Origin: Adineta steineri
Lineage: Eukaryota; Rotifera; Eurotatoria; Adinetida; Adinetidae
Assembly (NCBI GenBank): GCA_905250115.1
Contig: CAJNOI010000053.1
Span: forward strand, 511,070-575,069
Direction of reading: 5' to 3'
DNA length: 64,000 nucleotides
The notes under the pieces were generated by a model. It searched no databases. It worked only from the letters and a program-made list of their open reading frames with translations, and was not told the origin of the DNA. Within the stretch, counting starts at the first letter, position 1, and each line of letters begins with the position of its first letter. Of the stretch, positions 43,695-55,829 are shown in pieces. The position numbers and the translations under genes were made by a program.

Positions 43695-44533
43695 ACTGCA
43701 ATTAATCCAACAAAGTACTATTTCACTTTTTGTTCTCTTTTGAAGTAAAATAAAAAATTAAACACGAACCTTTTCTGTTTATTTTCTGTATTTCATTTAA
43801 ATATAAATCGATAAGCTCTCTCAATATATATACAATAAACTGAAAACATTTCAGCACAAATTCATGCGTTCAAAAGAAGGAAAAAAACATTCACTAAGAA
43901 AATGGTTGGTTCCACCCACAATGCCCCAAAGTAGCATCCGAATCATAAAAGTCTTTTTTCTATGCCTCTGAATATTCAATATCGAAGGTAATCAGTGGTT
44001 AATTTTCCTTTGTAGAACTATTGTATATTGCATCACTAAGTGACATTATTAAATTCTATGACGATCTCTATTTAATAAATCAAAACAAAACTTTGACAAA
44101 TGTGTACACATATATCCCGGTCCGATTCCAGACTAAAATAAAAAAGCAAATTCTCGATTTTCAGATATGGACTAGTCCAAGAGATTCATATCCTTCAGAG
44201 GATGAACCATATCTCGCATCTGCATATCTCGTCATCGTCCTTATAAAATTTTCTTTGATTTTGAGGCTTGGATTATCGGCACCCTGCGTTGGTGTCTTTT
44301 GCCCTCACCCTCGCTTTATGGGGACATGTATATCTCCCGTATCTCCTCCTGTTGCATCTCAACGATTCCCGATTTTCGGAATATGTAAGACTGCTGTAAT
44401 ATTCGAAGTAGGCGTTCTGAAAATAGAACCACAGATCATAATGACGACTAATAGTTGGTTAAGGAACAGTTAAAGAGATAAATGTATATCGAAATTGTGA
44501 AGAATTTATTTTTTAATTTGAAAACTAAGAATA
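43695..44533. other. Non-coding gap
   Basis: The 150-codon plus frame at 44021-44473 lacks domains and splice logic. Otherwise AT-rich. Confidence 0.35.
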
Positions 44534-46480
44534 TTATAATACATTGAATTTTTGTATTCGAAGATTATTCGCATCAACAACATATAAATTGTTATTTTTA
44601 TCAAGAGCAATTCCTTTTGGTGAATTTAATCCATATGGACCTGAACCTGACGTACCATTTGAATAACCTGCAATTGTTTGACCAATTGTTGTACTGTTGT
44701 TACTCCATCGTTGCACTCGATGATTATTTGAATCACAAACAATAATTCCACCTTGACTGTCAACCACTACACCTAATGGTCCTGATAATTGACTTGCATT
44801 TGAACCCAAACCATAACCACCCGCAACTGTTATACCTGATGTTGCTCCTCTGAACCATTTTTGCACGCGGTTATTATTTGAATCAGGTACGTAAAAAGAG
44901 TAACTGGTATCGATAAAAAAGCGCTTAATTGCATTGAATTGATTTGCAGCTTGACCAGTTCCGTATCCACCGACTACTGTTTCATTAGTAATCCAATTAT
45001 ATATACGATTTCGAGTTGAATCTCCAATAAAAATAGTTCCATTTGGATTTAAATAAATCGCATTAACTGAATATGCTGGACCGGATAATGAAGTTGTTAC
45101 ATTAGAACCATTTATTGATCCATTAGCAAAAAATACAACACGATTATTTGATTCATCCGCAACATATATTCCACCAGTTGCACTATTTACATATAAACTT
45201 GGCGGTTGATTTAATTGGCTATTACCAGTACGAAATACAGATGACGATGCCGAACCATTGGAGTTTGAAGGCCATTTAGAAATTCGACTATTTCCTTTCT
45301 CCGCAATATAAAGATAATATTCATCATCAACAAATATTGCATAAGGATTTAGAATACTACTATTTCCATTACCACTCGCAACGGTAATACCGCTCGAATT
45401 CCATTTTAAACCACTGGATGTTGTTGTTACATCAAGTACTACTGTCGTAGGCGATGCAGATGACGTTAAAGCTGAGGTAAACAGAGGTGTAGTAGTGAGA
45501 GTAGATGATATGCTCAATTTTGTTTCTAGAAGAAAAATTCTTGCGATCATTTAGAATGGCGTAAACTTTTAAAACGCAGAGTAGACATGGAAGAGATATT
45601 CAAATTTCAAGAAATGTCAAATTTAGGTATAAAAATAAATGAGGAAAGATTTTCTTCATTATTGTAACGATAAAACATAGTGTTGTGAGGACCAATTGGA
45701 GAATTATCAAGAATGCTCTTTCATATGGCCCCGAACAACATCATGTTTTATCCTTAGAATAGTATAGTGAATCTTTTCTGTAACTCATAAAAAACGGCAT
45801 TTACCACATGAGCCAACAAAACAATTCGCTCTACTAATCTAAGGATAACGCATGATGCTCTTCGGGCCATATGAAAGAGGTCCCCTTCAAACTCTCTAAT
45901 CACTATGTTTTTCGTTACAATAGTGAAGAAAATCATTCTCGATTTATTTCTATACCTAAGTTTGATATCTCTTGAAATTCGAATATCTCAGTTCAGGTAC
46001 GTCATATTTTAAATGTGTTACTTTGTCCGTGAGACCTTTAACTTAACTCGAAAATGTTTTATCTCCTTAAATTCCATCATACACATCTCTATTGTAAGAG
46101 AAAGTTCCACTTAAAATGGTCTTTTAAGAAAAGTGGATAATGAGTTCCGTGGAACGTTCATTAAAAGGATAATATTATATCTTACCTGACGGTGGATTAA
46201 TAAAACAAAATGTCATTTGTATATTCTCTACTAATACAAAATCATTGGTAAAATTTGTAAATAACTGACATGTTTTATTAAATATGAAATAATTAAAACC
46301 GGAATAATTGTAATACCATTGGTAACATATACATTGATTCAATGTTAAATTAGTTTTTGTTATTTTAATATCTGTGGATATATATGTTATATTCGATATA
46401 CATCCTATTTCTATTGTTGATATTTCGATCAAGAATAAAAGTAACAAATAAATATGTAACATTATTGCTATACTAACCAC
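44534..46480 (-). CDS. Secreted NHL-repeat beta-propeller protein, two exons, 428 aa
   Basis: Exon 1 is 46480-46186 (donor GTAAGA), the intron 46185-45526 (660 nt), exon 2 45525-44534; the splice keeps frame and gives 428 residues. Residues 1-25 are a signal peptide. Residues 26-98 form an ectodomain with four or five cysteines and many N-x-T/S sequons, perhaps PAN/apple-like. A Ser/Thr-rich linker follows. From about residue 130 to the end come six NHL-type blades, each with a G-I-x-V-D-x-x-G/N-x-x-Y-V-x-D-x-x-N-x-R-V-x-x-W pattern, for example VVDSQGGIIVCDSNNHRVQR and IALDKNNNLYVVDANN. NHL propellers act as protein-protein interaction surfaces. The family is greatly expanded in bdelloids. 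It would be secreted; partner unknown. The unspliced frame starting at 45550 is an artefact of reading into the intron. Confidence 0.85.
45593..45989. mobile_element. Palindromic MITE inside the NHL gene intron, 397 bp
   Basis: The left arm GAGATATTCAAATTTCAAG...GTATAAAAATAAATGAGGA...CATATGGCCCCGAACA pairs with the right arm, ending AATTCGAATATCTC. It fills most of the 660-nt intron and explains why this intron is ten times longer than its neighbours. No coding capacity. Confidence 0.8.
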
Positions 46481-46920
46481 TTTGACAATTTTGATATATG
46501 TGATTTAAATGAATTGAGCACAGAGAAAATAATCAAATATTTCCTTTTTCTATTTCTTTCGTGTCAATATCTAGTTTATATTTACTTTTCTCCGTTCAAA
46601 ATAAAGCAAATAAAATACGATCGGGAAGCAATTTTCATCGTTGTTTGTCCGCTACGAGAGTTACTGATTAAAACGACCTTTTTTTTAGTAAAAATGAATG
46701 CAAAAGAAAACGATTATTTTATAGAAAAAAATTTACATGATAGAAACGAGTTTTTATTGATCAATGCTTGTCAAGAGAATATTTCATGCATTGAAACAGA
46801 GACAAAATGAATTCTACATCAAATTGGATAATCATATACTACCATTTTTAATTAAATCGAATCAAGAGGAAAGATAAAATGATAAGTCAGTTATTCTCTG
46901 TCTTATCCGAAGTTTTCATT
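46481..46920. other. Intergenic, no clear gene
   Basis: The 98-codon plus frame (46514-46810) is AT-driven and lacks domain or signal; judged unlikely. Confidence 0.35.
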
Positions 46921-47192
46921 TGTAATGTTCTGGCACTTAGTCGGTGATAAAAGTGGTCTCGCTGTTAGAATGTGTCGATGATCTATACATCGACACACAT
47001 CGCATTCTCTTTCTCTTTCTTGACATATCGATTGTTCCTAGCTTCTGTTATCACTCTGTTCATAGAATTTTCCCGCTTTTGATCGTCTTTGGTCGCGAGT
47101 GCTATAAATAGCACTAATTTCTTTGCAATAAATCATCACTATTCATCATCTCATCTTCTCAGTTAGTCACCTAAACTGTTCACACGCTCACA
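46921..47192 (+). mobile_element. Candidate LTR (solo or 5' LTR) of a retrotransposon
   Basis: A 272-bp unit begins TGTAATGTTC and ends CTCACA, that is TG...CA. It contains a TATA box (TATAAATA, 47103-47110) and, 17 nt further, AATAAA (47127-47132), the order expected in a compact LTR. It is followed by TGGTGCAGTGACCCAAC (47194-47210), a plausible tRNA primer-binding site starting TGG. No gag or pol frame and no second LTR were found in the window, so it would be a solo LTR with a short leader. Confidence 0.45.
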
Positions 47193-47193
47193 A

Positions 47194-47210
47194 TGGTGCA
47201 GTGACCCAAC
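47194..47210 (+). other. Putative primer-binding site and leader remnant
   Basis: TGGTGCAGTGACCCAAC begins one base after the LTR-like unit. The following 120 nt are less AT-rich than their surroundings and could be an untranslated leader. The matching tRNA was not identified. Confidence 0.4.
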
Positions 47211-47211
47211 T

Positions 47212-48236
47212 CGACGTTTATCCATCATCACGCCGAGCAACAACTCAAAAACCAATCTCTCCCAACGACTATCCTGTGCATAGTACAACGCATCCACCAG
47301 ATGTTTTATTCAATTGTACGTTTTACTTCATGATCGCGAGAGTATCTGATAACAAAAAGGGTCACACAAGAAGATAGAAATGATACGAGCTTTTTACATA
47401 TAGTTCTTCAGCTAATAAGAAAGGAAATACTTCTCGGCTTGATCTATTATTTCAGAGGCAACGATTATTTAAATCCGCTCGGTCTTTTCTTCTGCTTCTG
47501 AAATAGCTTTAGATGAGAATTAAGAACAACAAAATCGAAATAAACTGATGACGAGAGAAAACATCTTCGTGATGGTTCAGTTGTACGTTTTCTTCTGTAA
47601 AAAGAAATTCTATTCAGAAGAGAGAGAGTGTATTTTGTCTTGACGCATTATGCACCTTCATGACGTATGTTTTTCCCTGTGATGTTTTAAGTGTCATGTT
47701 ACAATCGTCTCACACTTGGTTGGAAGAAACGAAGTTGCTAATCGAAAAAATATAATTCGATCCGTTATAATTCTCTTAATATTTCCGCATTCTGACAGCT
47801 TTGTTTTTACTTTTTCCCTGATTTTTTTTATGTAAGTCTTCGCTATTTTGATTTTAGGAAATGAAAAAAACTCTTCTATCATACGAATCTATATCTTCTT
47901 TATGATACGAACTGAAGATCTGATAACTGAGCTAATATTCATCTAATTACAATGAATTAGATGTTCAATTTTGAGCATTCTTGGATTTCTAATAAAGAAG
48001 AACGAGTAATTTCTCTAGGAAAGACCAAGATTTTCAAACCACCCTGTAATTGTCAAGAAATGAGGCACTATTTATTAAGAAATAGCGGCGTCATAAATTG
48101 AGAAAAATTCTTCGGATATTACAAGGCGGTCATCTGGCTTGGTGTCGCCCTCGGCTCGTTTTTCAAACGCAGTACATATGTCAGGTCTCTATGTTTCTGT
48201 GATCAAAACTGGCTTGTCTGGAAGAAAAGCAACAAG
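47212..48236. other. 1 kb without a supportable gene
   Basis: Apart from the leader-like start, AT-rich with no domain-bearing frame. Confidence 0.4.
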
Positions 48237-49136
48237 TCAAGAGCTCTGAGATTGCTCATAAGTTGCATAATCAGAAATTCGATAATCGATCTGTTCGAGT
48301 TTAGCATATCTGAGCGATGGTAGATTCTTAAGAATGACATCCACTTTGTTATAATAACTTCCAACGCATTTGAGTAGAATATGTGTGAGGCCAGTAGTGA
48401 TGAGCAGAAGAACTTTCAGCCCATCAAAATGATTATCATTTGCGAGCACTGGAACGATGTTCAATCGACGAAGATGGGGAAATGTGAACGATACCGGCGA
48501 AATACGGCCGTAGAGTTGGTCCTTAATCTGTAGCGAGACAAGCTCTGGTAAATGTTTCATTAGGCTAAAGAGCTCTGCGAAGCTAATGTTAACGACGGAA
48601 AGATGACGAATGGTCATGTTTTTGTCCAAAAGAGATGCATCGCATTTGCCCATCGGGGTATTCTGTAAGCCAAGAGAGCGAAGATACGTGAAACGTCCGT
48701 GTTCGAAGAAAAATCGAGCTAAGGAAGGCCATGGAATATGTATATCGGAGGAGGAAGAAAAAAGATAAAGACGAACTAAAGCAGGTTGATTCAATGGCGA
48801 AATTTGTTGAAGTTGCTCTTTCGTACAATCTTCTAAATAGAGGAAACGAAGATTTTTGAGGAAATGAATATCAATCCAATTCTTTTTCACATAAGTTCGA
48901 TCATCTTTTAAGTACACCATCTGAGTGGAAAAGTAGTCAATACAGTTTTGATATTCGTTTATGTCATCCCGCTTGTTAATCTGAATACTAATAGGCACAG
49001 ATCGACAAATGGCCTCAATTCGTGTATTCATTTGACACCATCCCTTATAAAGATCGATCGGGCGAATGTAAGCAAATATTTGTAAGAAAATCTCGTCCGG
49101 AAGAATTTCAATACGACTAGGCGGCACATCACTCAT
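48237..49136 (-). CDS. F-box protein with LRR-like C-terminus, about 299 aa
   Basis: I place the start at the ATG at 49136 because the F-box follows directly (SRIEILPDEIFLQIFAYIRP then IDLY); an upstream ATG at 49169 would add 11 residues and lies across an acceptor-like TTTCTAG. F-box residues are about 8-45. The remainder has degenerate leucine-rich segments: LKNLRFLYLEDC, YLRSLGLQNTPMG, TIRHLSVVNIS, LPELVSLQI and FPHLRRLNIVPV. A single uninterrupted exon of this size and architecture is common among bdelloid F-box proteins. It is likely a substrate adaptor of SCF ubiquitin ligases; target unknown. Intact. It differs from the LRR gene at 34.6 kb, whose repeats are short, regular and split by introns. 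Confidence 0.82.
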   Translation of the reverse strand: MSDVPPSRIEILPDEIFLQIFAYIRPIDLYKGWCQMNTRIEAICRSVPISIQINKRDDINEYQNCIDYFSTQMVYLKDDRTYVKKNWIDIHFLKNLRFLYLEDCTKEQLQQISPLNQPALVRLYLFSSSSDIHIPWPSLARFFFEHGRFTYLRSLGLQNTPMGKCDASLLDKNMTIRHLSVVNISFAELFSLMKHLPELVSLQIKDQLYGRISPVSFTFPHLRRLNIVPVLANDNHFDGLKVLLLITTGLTHILLKCVGSYYNKVDVILKNLPSLRYAKLEQIDYRISDYATYEQSQSS

Positions 49137-49169
49137 GTTGGCCACGGCAAATAAATCTAGAAAGGACAC

Positions 49170-51221
49170 AAATTAAAAACTAGGCTTACCTTGAAGGAAC
49201 AGTTAAAATCTGCTGATAGATCAGGTAGAAAAAGTTATCGTGCCGTTTTCTGCTTCTGCCTTCTTTCAAGAAACTTCGAAGTATAAAAAGAACAATGCGC
49301 TTGTGTTGATCAGTTGAATGAAAGATTGTTGCTTTGTTTCACTAGTAGCATTGGTTGCCAGAGTATGACTCGTAATGGTCATTGACCATTATACCTAGGG
49401 AGTCAAAAAATGGGAAAAAAATGATGAGATTTCAATCAAAAAAATGAAATTTCTACTTATAAAACGGATACTTTAATCGGTTATTTTGAAAACATCATGC
49501 GAAATTAATCAATTTCATTTCATTAAAACGGCGAAAACCATTGAATTCTAATCGAATTAATGAAATATTTATGATGAAACGGGCAAAACTAATCATTATA
49601 ATGAAATTAGTTTGATTATTTGACTTCCTGGATACTTCTGTTTCACTCACAAGCATCTCCTTTTTCATCTGTTTCAGTATAATTTGTTTCAACTCTGAAT
49701 CATCTTTCCTTGTCAACTGAAGACTATAACAATCCACAGTCCATTTTCCTCATGTAGCTGGCTTTTTGAAACCACTCTTACTTTGACAACTGATTCAGCC
49801 ATAAATAAAACTTATTTTTCTTGATAAAATCGATACTATGATGAAATATCGATAAATAGTTTTATACTTCCAATATTCAGTAGTTTCGGATCTTGCAATC
49901 ATCCTCAACTTCAAAAAGAACCGATTATAGATCATCAGCCAGTGTTAGAGACGTGAGAATCTGTGCCAGTAGGCAATTTATTCTTGTAGCCGCAAAACTA
50001 TGTATTAATACAAGCGTGTTAACCATTAGGCCAATCTCGTATAACTCTGTAGAAGTGGGGACTGTTGAAAATGGAAGAAAATTTGAAAAAGGTTCGAATT
50101 ACAGATAACTAAAGTATTGATATATGATTGATGAAAGTAATTTATTCGATTTGTTCAATCTAGTATCTATTCTTCAGAACCAGAAAAAAGTTCGTCTGAA
50201 ATTTTCCACAAACGAAAAGTTACTCATTATTTTTCAAATGCTATGCGGAATCTTCGACGTTCGCACTGCCTTCGTCATCATAATTGCCTACCGAAGTTTT
50301 CGTCCGAAATTCACCTTGGAAAATCGTCTAAGAAGAGCATTATCGATCTATGAACATCTTATCTTAAAAACGTAATTCATATTTAGTTTTACTTTAAAAA
50401 TCCCCGGGTTCAGCATTATCAAAGTGTTCAAAACATATCGGAAGAAGTTCAGTGTTTCCGAAAGAATAAGTTGTTTCAACTACCTTTTGATATTTTTGTG
50501 CCAGCCTTCGTTCTTGCCATGATAAACATAAATGATGTTTAGTGACGACTGTCAAAAAATGCATAAAACACTAATTCCTCAACACTTCTTTCAAAAGCAG
50601 TCATAATGAAAATAGTTTTCTCGGTCACATTCGGTATCCTCTGATCCACTGTTCGCATAATTGAAATATTTTGTAAAATAATGACTGCACGTAATTTTTG
50701 ATGTAAAACATTATCAAAGCACTTATTACTATGGTCGTTAAATGAAACTAATGAAAATTGTTCGTAGTTTATATCAACTGGAACGGTTTGATTTCTCTGG
50801 TCGTCAGACATGATATCATGCATATTGTAATCATTCGTCGTATAGCTTTGCATCAAAAACGTTGTTTGTTTTTAACCCTTACCTTTTCGTTTGCTGGTTG
50901 GTATTTTCCAACTGGATTACGTTGTTTTTTTAACACACATGGTCATAAAATACAAAAAAAAAGAGCAAGATATGCTCCAGTGCGTTCTATGTAAGAAAGA
51001 AAAAGACTATACCATCGGTGTATGACTAAAAGGTAAGTAAAGAAATAGAAAAGTAATGGATATGCAACAGAAAAGAAGAAGAAACTATAGCATCATTTAC
51101 GAATAATTTGTCAAAAAAAGCAAGCAGAATGGCAGAAAAGTACAACAAAATGTTTATTAACATGCAGTTTTTTCAAAGTTTCGTTGGTTTATGTCATATT
51201 CGAATCTACGGTACGAGTCTA
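49170..51221. other. 2 kb without a supportable gene
   Basis: Frames at 49495-49737 (minus), 50124-50375 (plus) and 50539-50856 (minus, 105 codons) have no recognisable domain. A weak tRNA-like D-arm (GATTGGCCTAATGGTTAAC) is visible on the minus strand near 50018-50036, without the other arms. Confidence 0.35.
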
Positions 51222-51908
51222 TCACATCAGCATACCCTTTAAAAGATCAGAATGTTGCTGATACAATTGTTTATTAGGATGATCAGAGTGAAGATCAGTA
51301 TTGAACGTCTTCTTGGAATGCTCAAGCGCGTCTCTGTAGTATTCGAGATATTTGAGTACCAAAGCTATATGGATGTGAGAGGTGGTAAGATCGTGATGTC
51401 AAACAGGAACAAAGTTTTCTTGAATAGATAGGTGTGAGGTTGGAATTCTCACTTGAAATATCTATCGCTATAATTCCAATAGATCCTTGACTTCACGTTA
51501 TCGCTCTCGAGCTTCTCTCTTTATTTACGACAAATCAACTACTATATATATGAGAACAAAAGGGAAACATCCAACGAAAAAGGGAAGAATCCAAGTGAGA
51601 TACAAGAAGAAAGATCACTTGTACAATACATGTACATAAGAGAGAACGAAAGAGATGGAAAGAGGAACGAAAGGATAAATCCATACAACGTGACAGGAGA
51701 AGGAAAGATAAGCACAGTATATGTATAGAGAGAAGCGCAAAAGAAGAAGAAAGGAGCTGTCACTACCTAACAATAGGCATTGCTTGTAATAATCCAGCAC
51801 TTTGGAGTGATATTGCCTAACCACATAAAGTGCATTCTCTAGAATTTCTATTGCTGCATCTTTGCGAATTTTAACACCGTCCGCAGCGCCCATATATAGG
51901 AAATCGAA
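51222..51908 (-). pseudogene. Decayed TPR-type (kinesin light chain-like) gene
   Basis: Two pieces on the minus strand. The upstream piece (51908-51767) follows a good acceptor (TTTCATTGCAG) and ends before a GTAGTG donor; it has KIRKDAAIEILENALYVV then YHSKVLDYYKQCLLL. The downstream piece runs to TGA at 51222-51224 and contains HHDLTTSHIHIALVLKYLEY then YRDALEHSKKTF, which matches the TPR_12/KLC pattern of H-x-D-L-A-x-S-x-x-x-I-A-x-V...Y-x-x-A-L-x-x-x-x-x-x-L. An in-frame TGA immediately precedes the HHDL block, and an earlier repeat is visible only in another frame. The gap between the pieces is filled by a purine-rich repeat. TPR proteins are protein-binding scaffolds; this copy is probably dead. 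Confidence 0.5.
51540..51760. repeat. Purine-rich dispersed repeat, copy 2
   Basis: Contains AGAGAGAACGAAAGAGATGG, AGGAACGAAAGG, a TATATGTATAG motif and ends just before CACTACCTAAC. The copy near 62450-62700 has the same components and ends before TTACTACCTAAC, so the two share an intron-like position next to an exon ending in TGTTAG. Confidence 0.55.
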
Positions 51909-54775
51909 CTGCAATGAAAAATAAACGAGATTTTTTGTCTGAAGTAAGCTGGATTTAGTCAAATTCTACATCAATGGATATAAGATGATGGGTTATGCCA
52001 GTTTAAGAGCTTCACAAAAGACTGAAAGCGTTAGATCAGTTCGTCGAATGTCCACAATCCACCTGAGTTTTTGACGAAATTCCGTAACGAAACCGCTTAT
52101 AATGTGTTCTGCTCGCTCAAGTTACAAATTCATTCTTTAGTAATGCTACAGTCAAATAGATGTTTTTGAGAGCTATCGACTACGCTGGTTTTTATTAAAC
52201 TTTGGTTGTATTTTATGCATTTCTTTCGAAAATATTACGTGTCCCTTTGCAAATTAAACTATAAATGATATTACAGAGCATTACATGCCAAATTAATGCT
52301 TATGAAAAACTGGATTCATGAGGGTTATTAATAGGCCGTATATCAACTGTTAGCTATTGAATTATTGAAATGTCTTGAGCTATATGCCAACATGTGCTCG
52401 TATTTTACCATTTTCATTCTTCATGTGCATATTTTCATAAAAACAATAGCAGATTCGCGATCTCCATCTAAAACTGAGCCTGCAGACATGCCATCTGTAT
52501 ATTTTTGACGAAATTTTTTTTTAGAATAAATTCATTTCTTGAAATTTTTTGTCTGGATATTTTGACATATATTATATACGTACAAAATGTATATAATGGC
52601 AAGATTTGTAAATGGTTTAGTTGAGTCAAAATATTATTTGAAATAAATAGTTATATTATGAGTCACATTCACTGACAAACTAACGCATTTAAAATATCAG
52701 CTGCTGATGGCTCACTTTGGCAAAGATATTCAATTTTTAAGTTTGACATTAATTGAGTGCAGAAACATGATGATACATGAAATATTGATATCAGCTTTCA
52801 AGATAAGTATCAGATTTGTTAGGAAGTACGTTTCCAAGATCGAGATAAGTTTTATTGACATCATTTAGACTACTTTAGCTGAGGTTGAATAGTGTAGAGT
52901 ATTATATATATGGAAACTCGTCATTTATAAATAGTTTCGACTTTATTTTACAAGAAGGTGATAAACTATTGAAAATAACATTTCAAAAGATGTTGTTTGC
53001 ACCAGGTGCAAGTTAGAAGAGTGCGTTCTTCACAACGAATAACTGAACAATAGAGATCATAAAATTTAAAACAAACATCTTTAGGTTTCTTGATTTCACC
53101 AACTGTTTCGTTGAGTATTTTTAGCTTCCACGAATCAACAATTTCTTATTATTCTAATTCATATATCCTATAATTCTTTCATTATTGAGTCAAGAATTAA
53201 AACAACATGTGCACCGTATAATTGTTTGCCAATTAGAACTTCAAATGTTTTTTATACGAAATTTATAATAGAGTTAATTAATCTTGACTTGATTCTTTCA
53301 TTTGAATCATTTTAAAGATTTACAAAGCCACCTGAAGATCGTCGTAGCTGACGTGGAACCTAGATTATGACAGCTGCTTTCACATCCTCAAGGACCGGGC
53401 CCAAAATGACGATCTCTACCATATTTGTAGCTGCGTCCAAAATTTTTTTGTAATAATTGGATGAGCTATGTAAAAGAGATCACTGGAATTGTTTTGAGGG
53501 TTTCATGGAGGCGGGGCGGTGCAGATAATCTGCTTACACGAGTCACGCCTGAGGCGAGGGATGCAAAAAAAAAATTATTTGCGGGGATCGGCTAGGCAGA
53601 TTTGTCGTGCATCACGGGCGGGCTCCTCGTGGCATAACAATCGATGCCTCGCCCACCATTGGTATGTTCACTAAGATGGTGAAAAAATAATGAACTTAAC
53701 ACAGAGCGTGGTTGTCCTTACATATAATACTACTCTACTTCTATATTGACTTTAGAAATCTACTAGTATCTTCTGCACTCTAAGCGCCTTTTCAGCACCT
53801 TGGATGGATGTTGGTAGGTGCCTTTTACATGTTGTGGTAGACTTCAATCATGACAATGGCAGCAAAATGGCCAATATAGTCGTGATTTATAATTGTCGAA
53901 TGGATCATAATTCAGATTTACTGTTTTGTGTCTCAGATAGATAATAGTCGTGTCGTGAATAGATGTTATATTAGGGTGCGGATGAATCCGTTCTAATAAA
54001 CTCCATTTCGACATTCTACCGCATTGAGGAAGTAAAGGAAAAGTTAACCGATCAGGCTGAAATTGTTAGGGATGACTACTATGACTATGGCAAACGTTTG
54101 TTGAACGTTTCATCCAAATGTATCTCGACTTTTTAATTGGACTGAAATGTCCCTAAAACGTCCTTTGTCCTTTGATAAGAAACCGAAAGGGGAAAAACGG
54201 CAAACACGATCGCATTCCGTGCACGGAGACAATAGGCTCGTTTACAACCGTACACAGGAAAAATATGGTCGCTTACGACTGTCGATGCTCCTTATACGAT
54301 CTCCGTATTACGGCGAAATATGGTCGTATACGAAGCGTATATGGCCTGTATACAATCGTTGACAACCGTATCCGGAGTTCGTAATCGTCGACCGAGGGAT
54401 CGCTGTTGAGTATATGGCTGCGTCAGAAAAAATCCAAAACCGTTTTTTATTTTATCCATCACTATTTATAAAACGAGGATGAGAACTTTCATAAGATTCA
54501 GAAAGAAAAAGAAAAATGAGATCTGATATATTGGTTAGAAGTAGTAAAATAGAGAATTTTTTAATCCTTTCTGTATGTATATACAATCTGAGAGTATGTG
54601 CATGAGTGACACAAATCCATTTATGGACATACAATAAAACAGAAAAAACGTAAAATGAAATGCAAGAAAGAAAGTTATGAGTATGTTGATTCGAGTATTC
54701 GTCGTTACTATTCAGTCATCTTCGTAGATAAGTACACGAACATGGTATAGCTATTATTCATTTTCTAGATAAACT
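51909..54775. other. 2.9 kb without a supportable gene
   Basis: AT-rich. Around 54220-54370 a less AT-rich block with repeated GTATACG/CGTATAC and AAATATGGTCG motifs produces two overlapping short frames and is probably a degenerate palindromic repeat. A GC-rich patch at 53510-53660 shows no structure I can name. Confidence 0.35.
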
Positions 54776-55400
54776 ATGCCTGTCAACAAAAAACAGCGAA
54801 TTCGTGGTATACGAATTTTATTAACTGTTTTCTATGGATTTCTCCTATCAAGTATTCTATCTTGTTATGTTATACATGGAATTATTGATACAATTCAAGG
54901 ACCAGTAAATTCATTTGCTATTATTATGATTGTTCTCGGTATTCTTATTCTTATTACGATTCCTTTCACAGTCAATGCTATATGGTATATCAGAAAATTT
55001 TTATTGAAAAAAAATTTCTCTATGAAAATATTTTTTTAAAATTAGGTGTGACAATACAACAATCATGATGGTGTCGAGTATTGTTCTCGGGTGTATATTT
55101 GCTTTAACACTTATTCGTATTGTTAAAACGCCATTTCATCATGCTATTACTGCGACAACAGTTTTAAGTATCGTGACGAATGTCAATGACTCATCCAACG
55201 CGGTTCATAAAAGAACAGGAAACAGAGTTTCAAGCACATCGAATACTTATACTATTATTGAAGATGGTACGGAATTAATAATTCAATTAGTTGTAATTCT
55301 TTTTGCTATTATTGGCATATTTATTCTATTTCGTTATGTTAAAGTAAAATATGCTTCTGTACCAATAACTAAATCAGCAACATCATCAAGATATCAATAA
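54776..55400 (+). CDS. Four-transmembrane protein, two exons, 187 aa
   Basis: Exon 1 is 54776-54984, the intron 54985-55045 (61 nt, GTATAT...AATTAG), exon 2 55046-55400; the splice restores a tryptophan codon and keeps frame. Predicted membrane helices: about residues 13-33 (ILLTVFYGFLLSSILSCYVI), 43-64 (FAIIMIVLGILILITIPFTV), 78-97 (MMVSSIVLGCIFALTLIRIV) and 148-168 (LIIQLVVILFAIIGIFILF). A loop of about 50 polar residues lies between helices 3 and 4. The layout is tetraspan-like, but the C-C-G motif of true tetraspanins is absent. Function unknown. An acceptor-like TTTTCTAG just before the ATG suggests a 5'UTR intron. Confidence 0.7.
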
Positions 55401-55448
55401 CTAACAAACACTATGCTTTTAACAACTGGCATTTTCTTTTTTGTGCAT

Positions 55449-55829
55449 AAAGGGTGGCCCAGATATGCTGACTCGATTTGTATAATTAATTTTTCTATCT
55501 TAAAACACGTACGGAAAAATTTGTCTCTATGATACAAAGTTGAAGTAAAAGAGGCTCTACAAAATTGTCTATGACCGATCTCTCTCAACTCATATAGTAA
55601 GAAAATAAAACTATGAAATCGAGCTGAATGCTCACGATTATTTTTTCTGACGCATATTTCTAAGCTTATAACTTTTTTATTATATGAGTTCGAGGGGATC
55701 AGTCATAGGCTATTTTGTAGAGCGTCTTTTACTGCACCTCTCTATCATAGAGGCAAATTTTTAATGTACGTGTTTTAATATAAAAAAATTAATTATACAA
55801 ATCTAGTCAGCATACCTGGGCTATCCTTT
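55449..55829. mobile_element. Palindromic MITE, 381 bp
   Basis: The left end AAAGGGTGGCCCAGATATGC mirrors the right end (reverse complement AAAGGATAGCCCAGGTATGC); the match continues inward through GATTTGTATAATTAATTTTT and TCTATGA-type motifs for roughly 150 bp. No coding capacity. It lies immediately 3' of the four-TM gene. Confidence 0.8.

Noticed and set aside
44021-44473. 150-codon plus-strand frame
   Set aside because: No domain, no signal peptide or recognisable repeats; mixed composition typical of chance frames.
46514-46810. 98-codon plus frame divergent from the NHL gene
   Set aside because: Composition is AT-driven, and the hydrophobic start is not followed by a recognisable mature protein.
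50018-50103. tRNA-like sequence on the minus strand (GATTGGCCTAATGGTTAAC)
   Set aside because: Only a D-arm-like stretch is present; no anticodon stem or T-arm can be paired.
50539-50856. 105-codon minus-strand frame
   Set aside because: Reads like plausible protein but has no domain, no exon partners and no conserved feature to support it.
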